Source: Lyophyllum atratum (Eukaryota; Basidiomycota; Agaricomycetes; Agaricales; Lyophyllaceae). From it: DNA of 64,000 nucleotides. Of the stretch, positions 12,018 to 21,734 are shown one piece after another. Below the pieces are notes generated by a model, which ran no database searches, was not told the origin of the DNA, and saw nothing but the letters and a program-made list of their open reading frames with translations. The DNA is taken from contig JACGCN010000012.1 in the NCBI GenBank assembly GCA_014905825.1, forward strand, positions 1,178,001-1,242,000. The letters run 5' to 3'. Numbering within the stretch: the stretch's first letter is position 1; each line of letters starts with the position of its first letter. Both the position numbers and the translations under genes were made by a program.

Positions 12018-13035
12018 ATGGCTGCAGATTTTGTTTTCATTGACGACAACAGCGCTAGCGTCATTTACACCAGTGGTTGGAGCGCTGCAGGTACACCGAA
12101 TGAATACGGTGGTACAACCCACGGGGCACGAATTGGTGGCTCCCAGGCCACTATCACGTTCGTTGGTGAGTTGCAAACTGCGTCTTAGCTCGACTTGTAT
12201 AATTACTAGCGCGAGTTAGGGTCTTCCGTGGAAGTGTATGGAACGATTGGGCTTGAAAATAACGGCAACTCAAGCTTTGCACCTGTTTCCTCATATACTG
12301 TCGATGGCGACTCTAGGACTACGAACTCTTTTACGGCCGCACTAGGAGATGTAGTGCTATACAAGCAGCCATTTTATACGTTTTCCGGACTGGCAGCGGG
12401 ACAGCAACATGAACTGGTGCTGACCTATGTCACAAGTGGCAAGAACCCTCTATGGTTAGATTATGTGCGGGTAGGGCGTGAGCTTGACACACAGCCTTCC
12501 TCCCAGCCTACTCCTCCAACTGTGCCCCAGTCCTCCCCCCAACCGTCCTCCCAGCCCACTTCTTCCTCTTCCTCCCAATCGCGTGCCTTGTCCGATGGCG
12601 CGATAGCTGGTATCGCCATCGGCGGTTTTATCGCAGTTTGCCTCGTTGTCGCCATCATCCTTTTGTTACGCAGTCTCTCACGACGTCCAAATGCTCCCGC
12701 TCCGGAACGTGGGGAATCGCGATCCCGTGGGTTTCACTGTCTTCTCGTTTCAGTCGTGACGCTAAGCTCTACCAATTGCCACAGGCTGGCCATGGGACTC
12801 GTCGCCCCCCGGGCCTACAACCGTCACGCCGTTTGATCTACCAACGGATGCTACCTCGTCGCGACCTTCTCAAAACACGGACCCTTCTCTTCTTCATCAG
12901 CGCCAACCATCCAGCTCTGGATCAGGGTCAGCAGCCGGTCTTGGCCATCACCAGCAAATGGGATATACCACTCGAGGCGGCACATTCACAGATAAAGCAG
13001 GCCCACATACCCATACCCCACCTCCATATGGTTAG
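12018..13035 (+). CDS. SKG6-like single-pass membrane protein, paralog C
   Basis: Starts MAADFVFIDDNSASVIYTSG. Intron 1 (12166-12219) uses a normal GTGAGT donor and joins to GSSVEVYGTIGLENNGNSS. The ectodomain continues with SSYTVDGDSRTT, FYTFSGLAAGQQHELVLTY and LWLDYVRVGR. The stalk is short and rich in SQP/PSS. The TM segment is GAIAGIAIGGFIAVCLVVAI. Intron 2 (12727-12784) leads to a tail with WPWDSSPPGPTTVTPFDL and the family motif as MGYTTRGGTFTDKAG, ending THTPPPYG. The gene looks intact. It differs from A, B and J in having a GT donor, while sharing their overall layout. Confidence 0.82.
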
Positions 13036-13439
13036 CGTATGTCGGTTCCTGCGGCGGTGGGATGTCATATACACATACTGTATGTATCTCTAATCCAACC
13101 TTTCTTGCGTCGTTGCCAGTGGTCGCAACACGAGGCACGCCTGGCGAGAAATTCGAACATCATTGAATCGGTACTGTTTCCTCCTCCGCACCTTGCTTCT
13201 CAGAATCGTGCGTAGCCAAACGCTGCTGCCCATCAATGACAGACACGCGACTGTTGACAGGTAACTATTGTCTAGCCCGGGCGACTTCGACACTTTAAGA
13301 GAATGTTGCCTGGGTTTTGACCTTCTCATGACACCCACCCTTCCGCCATAGCCAAACAAGATGCATCGTCACTCGATTCGTGGCCCGGTGCCAGTTGATG
13401 CTGGACAGTGACTACGGCACCCGGTTTTATGGACGCTGT

Positions 13440-13625
13440 CCCTTACCCTTAGTTCAAGCGCTACCTGCTTGTGGAAGCCCGGGAGTGCAGGGCTATACCA
13501 GCTACAATTCTATGCGTCTCGGAGGCTTGCTGCAGAAACGCATACCATCGAATCAACCTATCGGAAAAGGGCCAGAAGAGTCTACTATGGCTGGATTACG
13601 TTCGGATTGGGCGAGTATTTGCTTC
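13440..13625 (+). pseudogene. Fragment of a membrane-protein paralog (E)
   Basis: A short relic of the ectodomain. One frame reads GSAGLYQLQFYASRRLAAET, matching the FYTSPRLSA segment, and ends near YGWITFGLGEY, which matches LWLDYVRIGR with a frameshift. No exon 1, stalk, TM or tail is recognisable around it. The rest of 13036-14000 has no supported gene. Confidence 0.65.
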
Positions 13626-14000
13626 CACCTCGGTTCCTCAGAGTCCTTATACATGTGAGATCGACTAATGACCCTGTTCTTATCTTTCCGTTCGTCTTCC
13701 CTAACGTCATTGTGGATCTTCCCTCGTCGCTAGCCAAATCCTATCTTGTCAGAACACGGTAACGGAGGATTTTGACCACCATTACGACTCTCGGTTCTCA
13801 TCCTCGTATATTGCCGATGACTTCGTTGCTAGCGACTTAGCTTGTCACACTCCTGCAAATTGGCATTGTACCAACCAATAGAATCGTGGACGAATGCTGA
13901 ATGCATGTATACCTACTATGGAAAGCGTATTCTGCGCTTTCGACACTTTTATAACGCCAGCTACCTCCACCAAGCCCAACAAGACTACTCGGAAGCCATC

Positions 14001-14512
14001 ATGCCCGGAAAATTCGTACTGACTGGACGACCGCAGCCCTCAAATCACATATATAGGCTTCTGGGTGCTGAGCGGCGTATCTGCTGAACTGAACAGTACG
14101 ACACACGGCTCCTCGAGCGCAGGTGCCATGGCCATTGTAGCATTCATTGGTACGTTCTACGATCTCGCTTCCGCCATTTGCTATGTTGACGCCTATTGCA
14201 ATAGGTACATCGATTCAGGTACACGGTACTATTGGGCGTAAATTGAATGCAGGTGACCACGGCTTTTCTCCAGTCACGTCGTACGTAGTGGACGGAGACA
14301 CCGACTCCATGATTACATTCGTTGGCACGCCAAGGGAGGGGATCTTATACCGTCGACGGTTCTACAAGTCTCTAGAATTTGCCTACGGAAGCCATTCCCT
14401 GGTCGTTACATTGCTCACCCAAGATAAAAATGTTTATTGGATCGATTACGCGAAGGTCGGGCAGCCGACACCATTGTCCAAGGGCTCGAGTATGTCGTAT
14501 ACAGTATTGTAG
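14001..14512 (+). pseudogene. Truncated, frameshifted membrane-protein paralog F
   Basis: Exon 1 starts MPGKFVLT at 14001, then loses frame by one base. The expected continuation DDRSPQITYIGFWVLSGV is present in another frame, up to a GTACGT donor near 14152. The second exon is intact (SIQVHGTIGRKLNAG, SSYVVDG-like TSYVVDGDTDSM, FYKSLEFAYGSHSLVVT, YWIDYAKVGQ). It then ends SKGSSMSYTVL at 14512, just where other copies begin the TM helix. No stalk, TM or tail remains. As read, it is a broken copy. If translated from another start it could only give a soluble ectodomain without a membrane anchor. Confidence 0.7.
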
Positions 14513-15032
14513 ATTACTATGATGTTTGTTGCGGGTTTTTGTGACGTTTTTGGGTCCGAATTCTGGGAAGAGGGCGAAATACAAAGTGGGATGTAACTTT
14601 GGAGCAGTCTTGTAGGTCTTGGGTAAACCTGGTGTTAGAGGCGAAAAATTTGGTCTGATTGAGGATGATGGGGATGATAATCTGATTGCGTCGTGCGAGT
14701 GTTGATCATGATCTTGCCCTTTTCCATAACTGTAACCGCGACTTGATCTCGGCGGGCTAGATACAGAGGCACAGCTGTTGTTGTGGTATCGATGACCTCT
14801 GCTCCATACTCTTCTAGAATGCTAGGCTTCGATTGTTCCTTCGCAGCCAAGCGCTCACTGGTCTTGGGACATCATAAGTCGTTGACTTGACTCGGGGGTC
14901 AATCCAGGGTCAATCCAGGGTCTGCTGGTCAAGGCTGCGCAGGCATCTTTTTTGTACCTTCACAGCCCTCGTCGCGCATCAAACTGGACTTCGGACTGCA
15001 ACCCCACATTCTTTTGAATAACTTACTCCAGC
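14513..15032. other. Spacer before paralog G
   Basis: No gene supported. A short direct duplication, GGGTCAATCCA repeated back to back, lies near 14895-14920. Confidence 0.5.
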
Positions 15033-16310
15033 ATGGCCAACAAGGTTAGGGTGGACGACAGAGACTCTAGTATCCACTACTTAGGCGGAAATTGGTCGTT
15101 GGAAGGCGTAAAAGAGGAATATCTCGGAACGACGCACGGTACAAAGGAGGCTGGGGCACAAATCAGTTTCACGTTCGAAGGTCAGTCAATTCAGCGCCTT
15201 GTCGTGTCTTGAGCCAACGTCTAGTTCTAGGATCTGCCATTGGTGTTTATGGGACCATCACGAACACACGCAGGATCGCCGCAGTGTCAAACTACGTGAT
15301 AGACGGCCAAAGCATGTTCACGCTGACCGCACAACCTCACACCCCCATTCTACACCAATCCTTATTCTACCAGTCTCCGAAACTTGGGGATGGCGAGCAT
15401 ACTTTGGTGGTTACGTCGACGGTTGCGGATAGCGCCTTTTATTTTGATTTCTTCGACATCACTCCCAACGTACAGAAGGCACCAGAGACCTCCCCTTCTC
15501 CGGATGCAGCAGCTCCAACCCCGCCACCTCAGGACACTCAAAAACCTAGCACAACGACGGAAACTGGGACTACGCGAATATCAGGCGATCCTGGCATCAA
15601 AACTACAGTAGTGGTGCAAGGAGTCACCGTCACTCTCACACCTACCTCCAACCCCCCCTCAGCCGCGACCACTGATGCATCACCCTCTGCAAGCTCTCTA
15701 GGGGCATCATCCTCGACATCAGGTCGTGTGCCCACAGGAACTATTGTTGGTGTGGCAATCGGTGCTCTCACAGGGATTTTGATCCTAGTGTTCCTTCTCT
15801 GGCGCTTCCGGGAAAGAGCTCGTCGAGCCAAGCATTCGAACGAGAAGAATAAAATTTCGGGATTCAATTGTACGTCTCCATGTAGTCCAAACTATTGCGA
15901 ACCTTACTTATTTCCATTTAGTCATAAGCGGCCGTACTCCGCCACCAGTTGTTCCTTTCGCCTCAGGAGGCAGCGCGGGCCAAGAAGGTCCCATATCCTC
16001 ATACGGTCTCGGGTACACGACGCGCGGCGCCAATGCGAAGGAGAAGCATTCCCTTTCATCATCACAATCGTTGGCCAACTCAACAACGGCCTTGGTTGCT
16101 GCCCATGATGATAGGTCGCAAGGATCATCCTCCCACACCAGGCCGGGTTTGTCACGGCCTTCATCACCTCCTCAAGCGGTGGAGCAGAGAGTACGCAGGC
16201 CTGGTTCCTCCGGTGTTAGTGGAACCCGGGAGGACGTCGTTGCTCGTGGCAGCTTGCTGGAGGATTCTCCTCCACCTTATCAACCCACACCCGCAAATCA
16301 GGGAGCCTAG
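15033..16310 (+). CDS. SKG6-like single-pass membrane protein, paralog G
   Basis: Starts MANKVRVDDRDSSIHYLGGN. Intron 1 is 15181-15230. The ectodomain continues SAIGVYGTITNTRR, NYVIDGQSMF, FYQSPKLGDGEHTLVVTST and FYFDFFDITP. A long Thr/Ser/Pro stalk includes TTVVVQGVTVTLTPTS. The TM segment is GTIVGVAIGALTGILILVFL, followed by RFRERARRAK. Intron 2 (15870-15921) leads to a roughly 130-residue tail with GLGYTTRGANAKEKHS, a divergent version of the family motif. The tail ends LLEDSPPPYQPTPANQGA; PPPY is a possible WW-domain ligand (inference). The gene appears intact and belongs to the G/H/I/K subgroup, whose N-terminus reads V-DDRD or V-DDQS. Confidence 0.82.
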
Positions 16311-17308
16311 TCGTGTTATTACTTCCAATCCATATTTAAGCAGACGGCTGAGCATCATAAACACCCTTTCCTGTGGACGATGTACGGACAGATTTACCCA
16401 AGATTTACCAATGGCAAATTGCTGTCCATTAACGCAGCTCCGCCTGAGGCGTCCGGGCACTCCCTGGCTAAGGGTCGAGTCCCGACCCCTTCTAGTGTCA
16501 ATCTTTGTCCCTCTCCGCTATGCAGCGCCTACATATCTTGGCGCGCAGGGTCCAGCTGATGAGAAGATGGGCGCGAAGCAGGAACTCAGCGCTCAGCCAT
16601 AGATGCTTTCATTCCGTGAGTCAAATGGACGTGTTGATTGTCAGGGTTTAACTCACAGTCCGCAGCGCACGCTGGACAACCTGATGATGGTAGCCCTCTT
16701 GTTGGGTTTGAGCTGGAGAAGATCAAATTGGTTACTCCCCATCGAGAGCACATACTTATGTTAAAAGCATTCAGTGGCCCACTTCGGTCCTCCATGACTT
16801 TTGGACAGAATATTCTTCCTTCTCATTGTCAATTTCATTGCATGAGATAATCGCGGAGGGGGATCGACAATCTCGGTCAATTGTTCTTCCGCGACATCAC
16901 GCCACGGTGATGGACCCCATCTGGCCCTTTTCGGCCTGACTGATTATCTGGGCTACCAGAAACAAGCCAAGACAACATCGAAGCAAGTGCAGAAACTCGC
17001 GTTTAGGTGTAGCAGGGTATGGGCACACCGTTGTTGCTGTGCAGTACACATTATACAGCAACCATATGGTGATAACCCCGCTATTTTTGCTCTACAGGTC
17101 CTGTATCAGACGTCACTTCCACATGTTCCTATGCCGGAATCTCCGATGAAACGAGTTGAAATCATTTGATGTCAACCATAGATCAAAAGTTTTATCGGGC
17201 AATTGCCAAGTGCGCTGCACACTCTGCTGCACTTCTCTTTTCCCTTCCTCCGATTCCTTTAAGGGTCGCCCAACTGTCCCTACCAATTTTCTACCTCCCC
17301 TAGCCTGC
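16311..17308. other. Intergenic region between paralogs G and H
   Basis: About 1 kb without a convincing gene. The T-arm-like palindrome GGGTCGAGTCCCGACCC at 16479 was considered as part of a tRNA, but no A box or acceptor stem fits. The last 100 bases are CT-rich leader sequence for paralog H. Confidence 0.5.
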
Positions 17309-18662
17309 ATGGCTAATACGGTCATCGTTGATGACAGAGATGCTAGGATCGCGTACAGTTCCGGTTGGTTTTCGAGTGGCGGCCCCAATGAGTTTGATAG
17401 CACGACGCATGGTTCACGGGCGGCAGGCGTGAAGGCGACCTTCAGGTTTACGGGTGCGTCATAAACCTCTTGATCATCTATAGTTCAACATTAAGATCCT
17501 TCATAGGCTCTTCCGTTGCGGTCTACGGAACTGTTGCAGATAGTGGAGTGTACAAGGACCCTCCTATTTCAACCTACAGCATAGATGGATCTAGTTCCGT
17601 CACATACTCAGCCGTTCCGGGATCGAAAGCTCAGTATAAGCAACGGTATTTCCAGTCACCCGACCTGTCAGACGGAGAGCACACCCTGGTCATCACTTCA
17701 ACCGTTGCGAACGCGTACTTTTGGCTAGACTATCTTGAATTTGCACCAGCTGTAGAGGCCCCTCCTGCCCCAGCACCTCAAGACCCCGTCACTACTGTGG
17801 TGACGACTGTCAAACCAGAAACTACGAATCAACCTTCCAACCCTACCCCCAATACCACTACGACTAACCCGAAACCAACGACTGGCAGGGAGGCTCCTAC
17901 GACCACTAATTCCAATCCTTCTAATACTGCGATTCAGAACGGCGACGCATCGTCAACGAACCTGCAATTAGGCGCCTCTCAAACCCCCACCAATTCTGCC
18001 GCACCAGCAGTAGCCTCAGGCTCGAAAGTTCCAGCGGGCGCAATTGCAGGAGCTATAGCTGGAGCAGTAATCATCACAGTCCTCGTCGCCGTAATCCTTC
18101 TTCTCCTTCGGCGTCAACGGCGCAGAAACGCCGAGACGGGTGCGTGATCTTCTTTTTACTTCACAACATCTCTAACCTCTTTGTGAACTATTTAGCCTTG
18201 ACTCAACCAGTAACACCGACCGGCGTCACGCCGTTCATGGGAGGGGCACCCGGATCTTCAATGAGTTTCAGCAACGATCAGGTTGACGCCTCCCACACGG
18301 CCTCATCGCCGTATCCGAGTGTTGGTTACGTCACTCATGGCGGGACGTACTCGGAAAAGGCGGGCATGCACCGCTCGCAGCCTTCACAATCGAATTCGCA
18401 TGTCACCAGTTCTTCACAAGGCCTATTAGACCCCGGTAGCGAGGCGTCGTCGACCTCGCCGTACGGTGGTACTGCCCCGTCCAAGTGGGAGTCGATCATG
18501 GCTGCAGGGCCGTCCTATTCCCAGCCCCCTGCACGATTTGTCGCCAACCCATCGCTCCCACGTCATCCGCAGAGCTACGGGGCTGGTTCCTTATATCACG
18601 ACCCCCCGGATGACATACCACCAGCGTATTATCAGAGTCCGGCTGGGCCGAGCGCATCCTAA
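17309..18662 (+). CDS. SKG6-like single-pass membrane protein, paralog H
   Basis: Starts MANTVIVDDRDARIAYSSGW. Intron 1 is 17454-17506 (GTGCGT donor). The ectodomain continues SSVAVYGTVADSGVYKDPPI, TYSIDGSSSVTYSAVPG, YFQSPDLSDGEHTLVITST and FWLDYLEFAP. A Thr/Pro/Asn stalk follows, with several N-x-S/T sites. The TM segment is GAIAGAIAGAVIITVLVAVI, followed by RRQRRR. Intron 2 (18140-18195) leads to a tail of about 155 residues with SVGYVTHGGTYSEKAG and a Pro/Tyr-rich end (DDIPPAYYQSPAG). It is the closest relative of paralog I, which follows directly and shares the same N-terminal ten residues. Confidence 0.85.
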
Positions 18663-19620
18663 TGAAATACCTTTATCTTTGCCCTGCTTTCAGCACTTTA
18701 AAGCGAAGCATGTACCTTCATCCTCAGTTGCTCATTGACCCGAAGGCTTGGCTTCGGCGCACGATGACCCATTCCTTGTCTGTTGTCAGAGCGAAGAGGA
18801 GGGAAGAAGAGATTCGCCTCAGGTTTAGGCTCCGTCCACAACAGCAGCCGATTGGAGGATAGTTGCTCTGTCAGCGAAGACTCTCAGCCCAAAAAACCTA
18901 GATGGCCTATGGGATTAGGTCGGTGTTGCAAATACCCTTCCTCCGGATATACTTTGGGCAATTTACCAACTTACATTATCATGATGATATACTCCCTCCG
19001 TTAATACTTACCTAGTTTCATCCAGAATGTTTACTCTATTCGGAGGAATCAAACATTGTTGCTTCAATTCATCGCCGCGACCCGTGCCCTTGTATCATGT
19101 TTCGCTCGGTTTACAAGGTAGTCCACCTCCTCCGCCTGGCTTCTCACCTCACTTTGACACGAGTGTTTGCTTTGCAATATCAGAGATGCATTCTCAGGCT
19201 ATCAACATCATGATTCTCATCGTCCCTAAATGAGAACACGCACGACAGAACAAGCACGATGTCCATATGCTATGCCTTCTCAGGGACAAGCCCGTATGAC
19301 TTAAGAGGTAAGCGCAACACTGTTTCTGGGTATCATATTTTGCTAAGGGCCATGGTCTACTTACAATGTCCGCGTTCAGTAAAACGATTCATGCGCGATA
19401 TGACCATCAAGATTGCTCAAATCACAATCTATCTATGCTGTTGGTGCTGCATCTCTGATAGAACACATTCTGATCTAGACTTCGAGGTTTTTGGTAATGA
19501 TAGAGGCTCCAAATGTTGCAGCAAGTACTTCTATCCATTCTTTCCTTCCCTTTCATCTGATTCCTTCCACAGTCGCCCCACCACGACACTCCTTTCCAAA
19601 TCTTATATTCCTGAGGCTGT
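18663..19620. other. Intergenic region between paralogs H and I
   Basis: About 950 bp with no supported gene. Several open frames exist but lack family resemblance. The leader just before 19621 (tgattccttccacagtcgcc) resembles the leader of H at about 17250, consistent with a recent tandem duplication that included the promoter. Confidence 0.5.
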
Positions 19621-21051
19621 ATGGCTAATACTGTCATCGTCGACGACAGGGATTATTCAAAACTCAGTTTTGGTCGGGGCTGGTATTTAGGTGGTACTTC
19701 AAGCGAGTTTGATGGAAGTACAACTGGCACCAGGAGGGCGGGCGCGCATGCGGCTTTCACATTCTCAGGTGTGTCTTCAGGTAAATCGGCTGCCTATTTC
19801 AATCTAGCCAGCCTGATGAACCCTAGGATCTACTGTTGCTGTCTATGGGACAGTTGCCCCTGCCACTGACGGTCCTCCTCACATATCGACATACAGTATA
19901 GATGGTGGCAGCCCAGTGACGTACACCGCCGTCCCTGGATCGGGAGTGCAATATAAACAGCGATTTTTCCGGTCACCCGAGCTAGCGGAGGGACAACATA
20001 CGCTAGTTATCACGTCCACCGTGCCGGGCACCTCGTTTTGGCTGGACTACTTTGAAATTACCGAAGTCACAACAACGAAGGGCGCGCCTGACCGCCCGCC
20101 ACCCTCGGACACTCTCACTGCCACTCTGACCAAGCAAGAAACTACGACCCAGGTATCCAATGCTGATGTGAATACCTTGACGACGATGATCAACACGGAG
20201 ACCTCATCCACCGTTCCGCCTACACAAACGACTGGCGAGAATACTTCTATCACAACCAGTCACAATACTTCCGACGCCGTCAAGGAGGTGGGCGGTGTAT
20301 CGTCTACAACAGATACGGATGTGCAAGTAGGTGGCTCTGTAACTGCTACGAATTCTGGCGTGCACGTGGTGGCCTCAGACTCAGAAGTCCCGGTGGGCGT
20401 AATTGTAGGAGCTGTGGTCGGAGCACTGGGTATCATACTCCTCTCTGCTATCATCTTCCTACTCTTCCGGCGCCATCGACGCAAAACGGCCAACTCAAGT
20501 GTGTTATGTCCTCGCATTCCCGCCCCTTTTTTTCTGACGCCTTATGACTATCAGCGTGGAGCCCCCTGAAGAAAGCAGATACTAGCGTCACACCCTTCAC
20601 ATCAGTGAGCCCTGCATCTGCGCCCGCAATGGTTGGCAGGGAATTTGTCAACCCTTTCCGTAAATTGGAAGTGACGAAACCCAAACCACCTGGTGGCATC
20701 GGCTACGGCTACGTCGTCCATGGCGGAACGTACTCCGAAAAGAGGGGCCTGCACGATCCGCAACCATCCACTTTGCATTTCAACGCCACCTATTCCTCGC
20801 AGGGCCCGCTCGATACGGAGCAGAAGGCCGTTCAGGCATCTTACGCCTCGCCGTATGGTGGAGTTGCACCCTTGATTTCGCATTCCAGCGCTGGTGAAAT
20901 GCCTTTCCACTCCCAGCCTGCGCGACCGGCCCTACGCTCGTCGTTCGAGCAACTTTATCCCGCGAGCCATACCACGGGGTCCTTGTACCATCGTGACCAG
21001 GAGGAAACGCCACCAGCATACTATAATAGCCCCCTGCCCATGCCTAGTTGA
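19621..21051 (+). CDS. SKG6-like single-pass membrane protein, paralog I
   Basis: Starts MANTVIVDDRDYSKLSFGRG. Intron 1 is 19769-19826. The ectodomain continues STVAVYGTVAPATDGPPHIS, TYSIDGGSPVTYTAVPG, FFRSPELAEGQHTLVITST and FWLDYFEITE. The stalk is Thr-rich. The TM segment is VGVIVGAVVGALGIILLSAI, followed by RRHRRK. Intron 2 (20499 to about 20553) leads to a tail with GYGYVVHGGTYSEKRGLHD, a second conserved stretch YASPYGG that is also in H, and the end ETPPAYYNSPLPMPS. It is a tandem partner of H. In both, the tail ends in a PPAYY motif, possibly a protein-interaction site (inference). Confidence 0.85.
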
Positions 21052-21734
21052 CGACTTCCATACTGCCTCCATAATACCTACCTGCGGCTGAGCAGTCGGC
21101 CGACGATCTTTCCATTCTTTCGCTTTTTTTGTTTTGTTCTGGTAATTCAGGCTGCTATCGGAGCAGATGATCAGTATTTCAAGCCCTCCAGACTCTTACT
21201 ATCGATGGGTTGGATCTCTTTTGTATTCGCTGGCACCTTATTCTACGAAACAAAGCTGCAGGCTATGGAAATGATATGTCTGCTCCGATACAGAAAACTT
21301 TCGTCATATAAAGATACCCATAATGAACCAAGAATTCATGCTTTGCGTGAGGCAAAGCAAGGGTAAGTCCAAGCCGCGTCATGATTGTGAACGCTAGGCG
21401 TGGGCGCGCACCAATCATGCCTTCGAAAGATAAGATGCCGACGTATAATGTGCCTATCGTCATCTTATCTGATAGAAAAGAGCAAAGTCTTGGAGCCAGG
21501 TTGAACGGGCCATTGACCAGGTCAAACGTTGACAACCAGCTCGAAAAGTGACTTGATGTACGTGGTGTGGATGGAGACGAAATCAACGCCCGGGCATGAG
21601 CGCGGGATCAAGACAGGATGGCTTGCGGCGCGCCGATCAACAACCGATCAATGTCATAGTTAGCGATTTGTCAGCAAACGCTGCATAGCCCATTGTTGAC
21701 AGAAATCGTGAGCAACGTTTATTCCTCCCATATC
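21052..21734. other. Intergenic region between the array and AKR1
   Basis: About 680 bp with no gene supported. It marks the end of the one-directional array. Short open frames on the minus strand have no recognisable content. Confidence 0.5.

Noticed and set aside
16479..16500. Palindrome GGGTCGAGTCCCGACCC resembling a tRNA T arm
   Set aside because: The loop lacks the TTCRA pattern, and no A box, anticodon arm or acceptor stem fits upstream.
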